Assembly: GCF_033807715.1 (NCBI RefSeq)
Contig: NC_084600.1
Span: forward strand, 46,155,824 to 46,219,823
Direction of reading: 5' to 3'
DNA: 64,000 bases
Source of the DNA: Cololabis saira
Taxonomy: Eukaryota > Chordata > Actinopteri > Beloniformes > Belonidae
In this document: positions 59,249 through 64,000 of the stretch, in pieces
How the letters are laid out: every line of letters starts with the position of its first letter
Numbering within the stretch: the stretch's first letter is position 1
Translations under genes and position numbers: made by a program
Notes under the pieces: model-generated
Seen by the model: only the letters and a program-made list of their open reading frames with translations
The model's database searches: none
Told to the model about the DNA's origin: nothing

Positions 59249-62200
59249 TGTGCCCCAAATCTACCCCCAAATCTGCCTCCAAATCTGCCCCAAATCTTCC
59301 CCCAAATCTGCTCCCAAACCTGCCCCAAATCTGTCCCCAAATCTACCCCAAATCTGCCTCCAAATCTGGCCCCAAATCTGCTCTCAAACCTGCCCCAAAT
59401 CTGTCCCCAAACCTGCCCCAAATCTTCCCCCAAATCTGCTCTCAAACCTGCCCCAAATCTGTCCCCAAACCTGCCCCAAATCTGTCCCCAAACCTGCCCC
59501 AAATCTGCCCCAAATCTGCCCCCAAATCTTCCCCAAATCTGCCCCCAAATCTGCCCCAAATCTGCCTCCAAATCTGCCTCCAAATGTGCCCCCAAATCTG
59601 CCCCCAAATCTGCCCCAAATCTGCCCCAAATCTCCCCCCAAATCTGCTCCAAAATTCCCCCCAAATCTGCCCCCAATTCTGCCCCGCAGTCCCCTAAATT
59701 GCCCCCAAATCTGGCCCAAATCTGCCCCAAATCTGCCCCCAAATCTCCCCCCAATTCTGCCCTCAAAATCTGTCCCCAAATCTGCCTTAGAATCTGCCCC
59801 CTAATCTGCTCCCAAATCTGCCCCCTAATCTGCCCCCAAATCTGCCCCAAATCTGCCTCCAAATCTTTCCCCAAATCTGCCTCCTAATCTGCCCCCAAAT
59901 CTGCCTTAGAATCTGCCCCCTAATCTGCCCCGAAAATCTGCCCCAAATCTGCCTCCAAATCTTTCCCCAAATCTGCCCCCAAATCTCCCCCCAATTCTGC
60001 CCTCAAAATCTGTCCCCAAATCTGCCTTAGAATCTGCCCCCTAATCTGCCCCCAAATCTGCCCCAAATCTGCCTCCAAATCTGCCCCAAATCTGCCTCCT
60101 AATCTGCCCCCAAATCTACCCCAAAATCTGCCCCCAATTCTGCCCCCAAATCTGCCCCAAATCGGCCTCCAAATCTTTCCCCAAATCTGCCTCCAAATAG
60201 CCCCAAACCTGCTCCTAAATCTGTCCCCAAATCTGCCCCCAAATCTGCTCCCAAATCTCCCCCAAATTTCCCCCCAAATCTGCTCCCAAATCTCCCCCCA
60301 AATCTGCCCCCAATTCTGCCCCCAAATCTGCCCCAAATCTGCTCCCAAATCTCCCCCAAATCTCCCCCCAAATCTCCCCCCAAATCTCCCCCCAAATCTG
60401 CTCCCAAATCTCCCCCCAAATCTGCCCCCAAATCCCCCCCCAAATCTCCCCCCAAATCTGCTCCCAAATCTCCCCCCAAATCTGCCCCAAATCTGCCTAC
60501 AAATCTGCCCCCAAATCTTCCCCCAAATCTGCCCCCAAATCTCCCCCCAAATCTGCCCCCAAATCTTCCCCAAATCTGTCCCAAATCTGCCTCAAATTCT
60601 GGCCCCAAATCTGTCCCCAGATCTACCCCTAAACCTGCCCCCAAATCTTCCCAAATCTGCCACAAATCTGCCCAAAATCTGCCCCCAAATCTCCCCCCAA
60701 TTCTGCCCTCAAAATCTGCTCCCAAATCTGCCCCAAATCTGCCCCCTAATCTGCCCCCAAATCTGTCCCCAAAACTGCCCCAAATCTGCCCCCAAATCTG
60801 CCCCAAAATCTTCCCCATATCTGCCCCAAATCTGCCCCCAAATCTTCCCCAAATCTGCCCCCAAATCTGCCTCCAAATCTGCCTCCAAATGTGCCCCCAA
60901 ATCTGCCCCCAAATCTGCCCCAAATCTGCCCCAAATCTGCCCCCAAATCTTCCCCCAAATCTGCCCCCAAATTTTCCCCCAAATCTCCCCCCAAATCTGC
61001 TCCAAAATTCCCCCCAAATCTGCCCCCAATTCTGCCCCGCAGTCCCCTAAATTGCCCCCAAATCTGGCCCAAATCTGCCTCCAATTCTGGCCCCAAATCT
61101 GTCCCCAGATCTACCCCTAAACCTGCCCCCAAATCCTCCCAAATCTGCCACAAATCTGCCCCAAATCTGCCCCCAAATCTCCCCCCAATTCTGCCCTCAA
61201 AATCTGTCCCCAAATCTGCCTTAGAATCTGCCCCCTAATCTGCTCCCAAATCTGCCCCCTAATCTGCCCCCAAATCTGCCCCAAATCTGCCTCCAAATCT
61301 TTCCCCAAATCTGCCTCCTAATCTGCCCCCAAATCTGCCTTAGAATCTGCCCCCTAATCTGCCCCGAAAATCTGCCCCAAATCTGCCTCCAAATCTTTCC
61401 CCAAATCTGCCCCCAAATCTCCCCCCAATTCTGCCCTCAAAATCTGTCCCCAAATCTGCCTTAGAATCTGCCCCCTAATCTGCCCCCAATTCTGCCCCCA
61501 AATCTGCCCCAAATCTGCTCCCAAATCTCCCCCAAATCTCCCCCCAAATCTGCTCCCAAATCTCCCCCCAAATCTGCCCCCAAATCTCCCCCCAAATCTC
61601 CCCCCAAATCTGCTCCCAAATCTCCCCCCAAATCTGCCCCCAAATCCCCCCCCAAATCTCCCCCCAAATCTGCTCCCAAATCTCCCCCCAAATCTGCCCC
61701 AAATCTGCCTACAAATCTGCCCCCAAATCTTCCCCAAAATCTGCCCCCAAATCTCCCCCCAAATCTGCCCCCAAATCTTCCCCAAATCTGTCCCAAATCT
61801 GCCTCAAATTCTGGCCCCAAATCTGTCCCCAGATCTACCCCTAAACCTGCCCCCAAATCTTCCCAAATCTGCCACAAATCTGCCCCAAATCTGCCCCCAA
61901 ATCTCCCCCCAATTCTGCCCTCAAAATCTGCTCCCAAATCTGCCCCAAATCTGCCCCCTAATCTGCCCCCAAATCTGTCCCCAAACCTGCCCCAAATCTG
62001 CCCCCAAATCTGCCCCAAAATCTTCCCCATATCTGCCCCAAATCTGCCCCCAAATCTTCCCCAAATCTGCCCCCAAATCTGCCTCCAAATCTGCCTCCAA
62101 ATGTGCCCCCAAATCTGCCCCCAAATCTGCCCCAAATCTGCCCCAAATCTGCCCCCAAATCTTCCCCCAAATCTGCCCCCAAATTTTCCCCCAAATCTCC

Positions 62201-64000
62201 CCCCAAATCTGCTCCAAAATTCCCCCCAAATCTGCCCCCAATTCTGCCCCGCAGTCCCCTAAATTGCCCCCAAATCTGGCCCAAATCTGCCTCCAATTCT
62301 GGCCCCAAATCTGTCCCCAGATCTACCCCTAAACCTGCCCCCAAATCCTCCCAAATCTGCCACAAATCTGCCCCAAATCTGCCCCCAAATCTCCCCCCAA
62401 TTCTGCCCTCAAAATCTGTCCCCAAATCTGCCTTAGAATCTGCCCCCTAATCTGCTCCCAAATCTGCCCCCTAATCTGCCCCCAAATCTGCCCCAAATCT
62501 GCCTCCAAATCTTTCCCCAAATCTGCCTCCTAATCTGCCCCCAAATCTGCCTTAGAATCTGCCCCCTAATCTGCCCCGAAAATCTGCCCCAAATCTGCCT
62601 CCAAATCTTTCCCCAAATCTGCCCCCAAATCTCCCCCCAATTCTGCCCTCAAAATCTGTCCCCAAATCTGCCTTAGAATCTGCCCCCTAATCTGCCCCCA
62701 AATCTGCCCCCAAATCTGCCCCAAATCTGCCTCCAAATTAGCCCCAAATCTGCCTCCTAATCTGCCCCCAAATCTACCCCAAAATCTGCCCCCAATTCTG
62801 CCCCCAAATCTGCCCCAAATCGGCCTCCAAATCTTTCCCCAAATCTGCCTCCAAATAGCCCCAAACCTGCTCCTAAATCTGTCCCCAAATCTGCCCCCAA
62901 ATCTGCTCCCAAATCTCCCCCCAAATCTGCCCCCAATTCTGCCCCCAAATCTGCCCCAAATCTGCTCCCAAATCTCCCCCAAATCTCCCCCCAAATCTGC
63001 TCCCAAATCTCCCCCCAAATCTGCCCCCAAATCTCCCCCCAAATCTGCTCCCAAATCTCCCCCCAAATCTGCCCCCAAATCCCCCCCAAATCTCCCCCCA
63101 AATCTGCTCCCAAATCTCCCCCCAAATCTGCCCCCAATTCTGCCCCCAAATCTGCCCCAAATCTGCCTACAAATCTGCCCCCAAATCTCCCCCCAAATCT
63201 GCCCCAAAATCTTCCCCATATCTGCCCCAAATCTGCCCCCAAATCTTCCCCAAATCTGCCCCCAAATCTGCCCCAAATCTGCCTCCAAATCTGCCTCCAA
63301 ATGTGCCCCCAAATCTGCCCCCAAATCTGCCCCAAATCTGCCCCAAATCTGCCCCCAAATCCTCCCCCAAATCTGCCCCCAAATCTTCCCCCAAATCTCC
63401 CCCCAAATCTGCCCCCAATTCTGCCCCGCAGTCCCCTAAATTGCCCCCAAATCTGTCCCAAATCTGCCTCCAATTCTGGCCCCAAATCTGTCCCCAGATC
63501 TACCCCTAAACCTGCCCCCAAATCTTCCCAAATCTGCCACAAATCTGCCCCAAATCTGCCCCCAAATCTCCCCCCAATTCTGCCCTCAAAATCTGCTCCC
63601 AAATCTGCCCCAAATCTGCCCCCTAATCTGCCCCCAAATCTGTCCCCAAACCTGCCCCAAATCTGCCCCCAAATCTGCCCCAAAATCTTCCCCAAATCTG
63701 CCCCAAATCTGCCCCCAAATCTTCCCCAAATCTGCCCCCAAATCTGCCCCATATCTGCCTCCAAATCTGCCTCCAAATCTTCCCCCAAATCTGCCCCCAA
63801 ATCTGCCCCAAATCTGCCCCAAATCTGCCCCCAAATCTTCCCCCAAATCTGCCCCCAAATCTTCCCCCAAATCTCCCCCAAAATCTGCTCCAAAATTCCC
63901 CCCAAATCTGCTCCAAAATTCCCCCCAAATCTGCCCCCAATTCTGCCCCGCAGTCCCCTAAATTGCCCCCAAATCTTGCCCAAATCTGCCTCCAATTCTG
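59249..64000. repeat. 11/12-bp satellite, array 4 (runs off the window)
   Basis: More than 400 units, richer in CTCC and CTAATCTG variants. The marker CCGCAGTCCCCTAAATTGCC occurs near 59685, 61037, 62249, 63425 and 63947; the 61037-62249 interval (1212 bp) is repeated almost exactly. The CTAATCTG variants put stops in one frame. Confidence 0.97.

Overview
The window looks like nuclear DNA of a teleost fish. It holds two spliced genes with GT-AG introns, a fish-type NLR-C immune gene, and many fish transposon families: L2/Maui-, I- and L1/Tx1-like LINEs, a Penelope-like element, Harbinger, hAT, a Merlin-like transposase, THAP elements and LTR elements. It also has very many micro- and minisatellites. 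Both genes were pieced together from splice signals, reading-frame phase and remembered family motifs. No alignment or transcript was available.

0-8 kb: a 20-bp minisatellite, telomere-like CCCTAA arrays, a Penelope-like endonuclease fragment, LINE tails, MITEs, two copies of an unrecognised gene fragment and two possible orphan exons (minus strand). 8-21 kb: ppp1r14a-like (CPI-17 type myosin-phosphatase inhibitor), four coding exons on the minus strand, 165 codons. Its introns contain an L2 LINE, a 28-bp minisatellite split by a LINE, a solo LTR, a TTAGGG array and a THAP-transposon fragment. 21.8-31.6 kb: a 9.7-kb element bounded by inverted repeats of about 1.4-1.5 kb, with a Merlin/ISXO2-like transposase remnant on one strand and a CCDC106-like gene on the other, plus nested insertions. 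31.6-38.7 kb: LTRs, a hAT pseudogene, an inverted second THAP fragment and a Harbinger element filled with LINEs.

39.4-50.6 kb: an apparently complete NLRC3-like gene (minus strand, 12 coding exons, about 1237 codons). Its parts are an N-terminal exon, two Pro-Gly-rich exons, FISNA/NACHT, three LRR exons and PRY-SPRY. A second Harbinger copy carrying a short LTR element ends 27 bp from the acceptor of the NACHT exon, and a hAT element with a BED finger sits in another intron. 50.7-64 kb: a satellite of an 11/12-bp unit (CCCAAATCTGCC) in four arrays alternating with LINE-derived spacer blocks and running off the window end. It is open in all six frames, so its long ORFs are not genes.

The most unusual theme is tandem repeats that copy splice junctions. 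The exon-1 donor of ppp1r14a is repeated about 13 times, its exon-4 acceptor three times in frame, and an LRR-exon donor of the NLR gene three times at 15-bp spacing.
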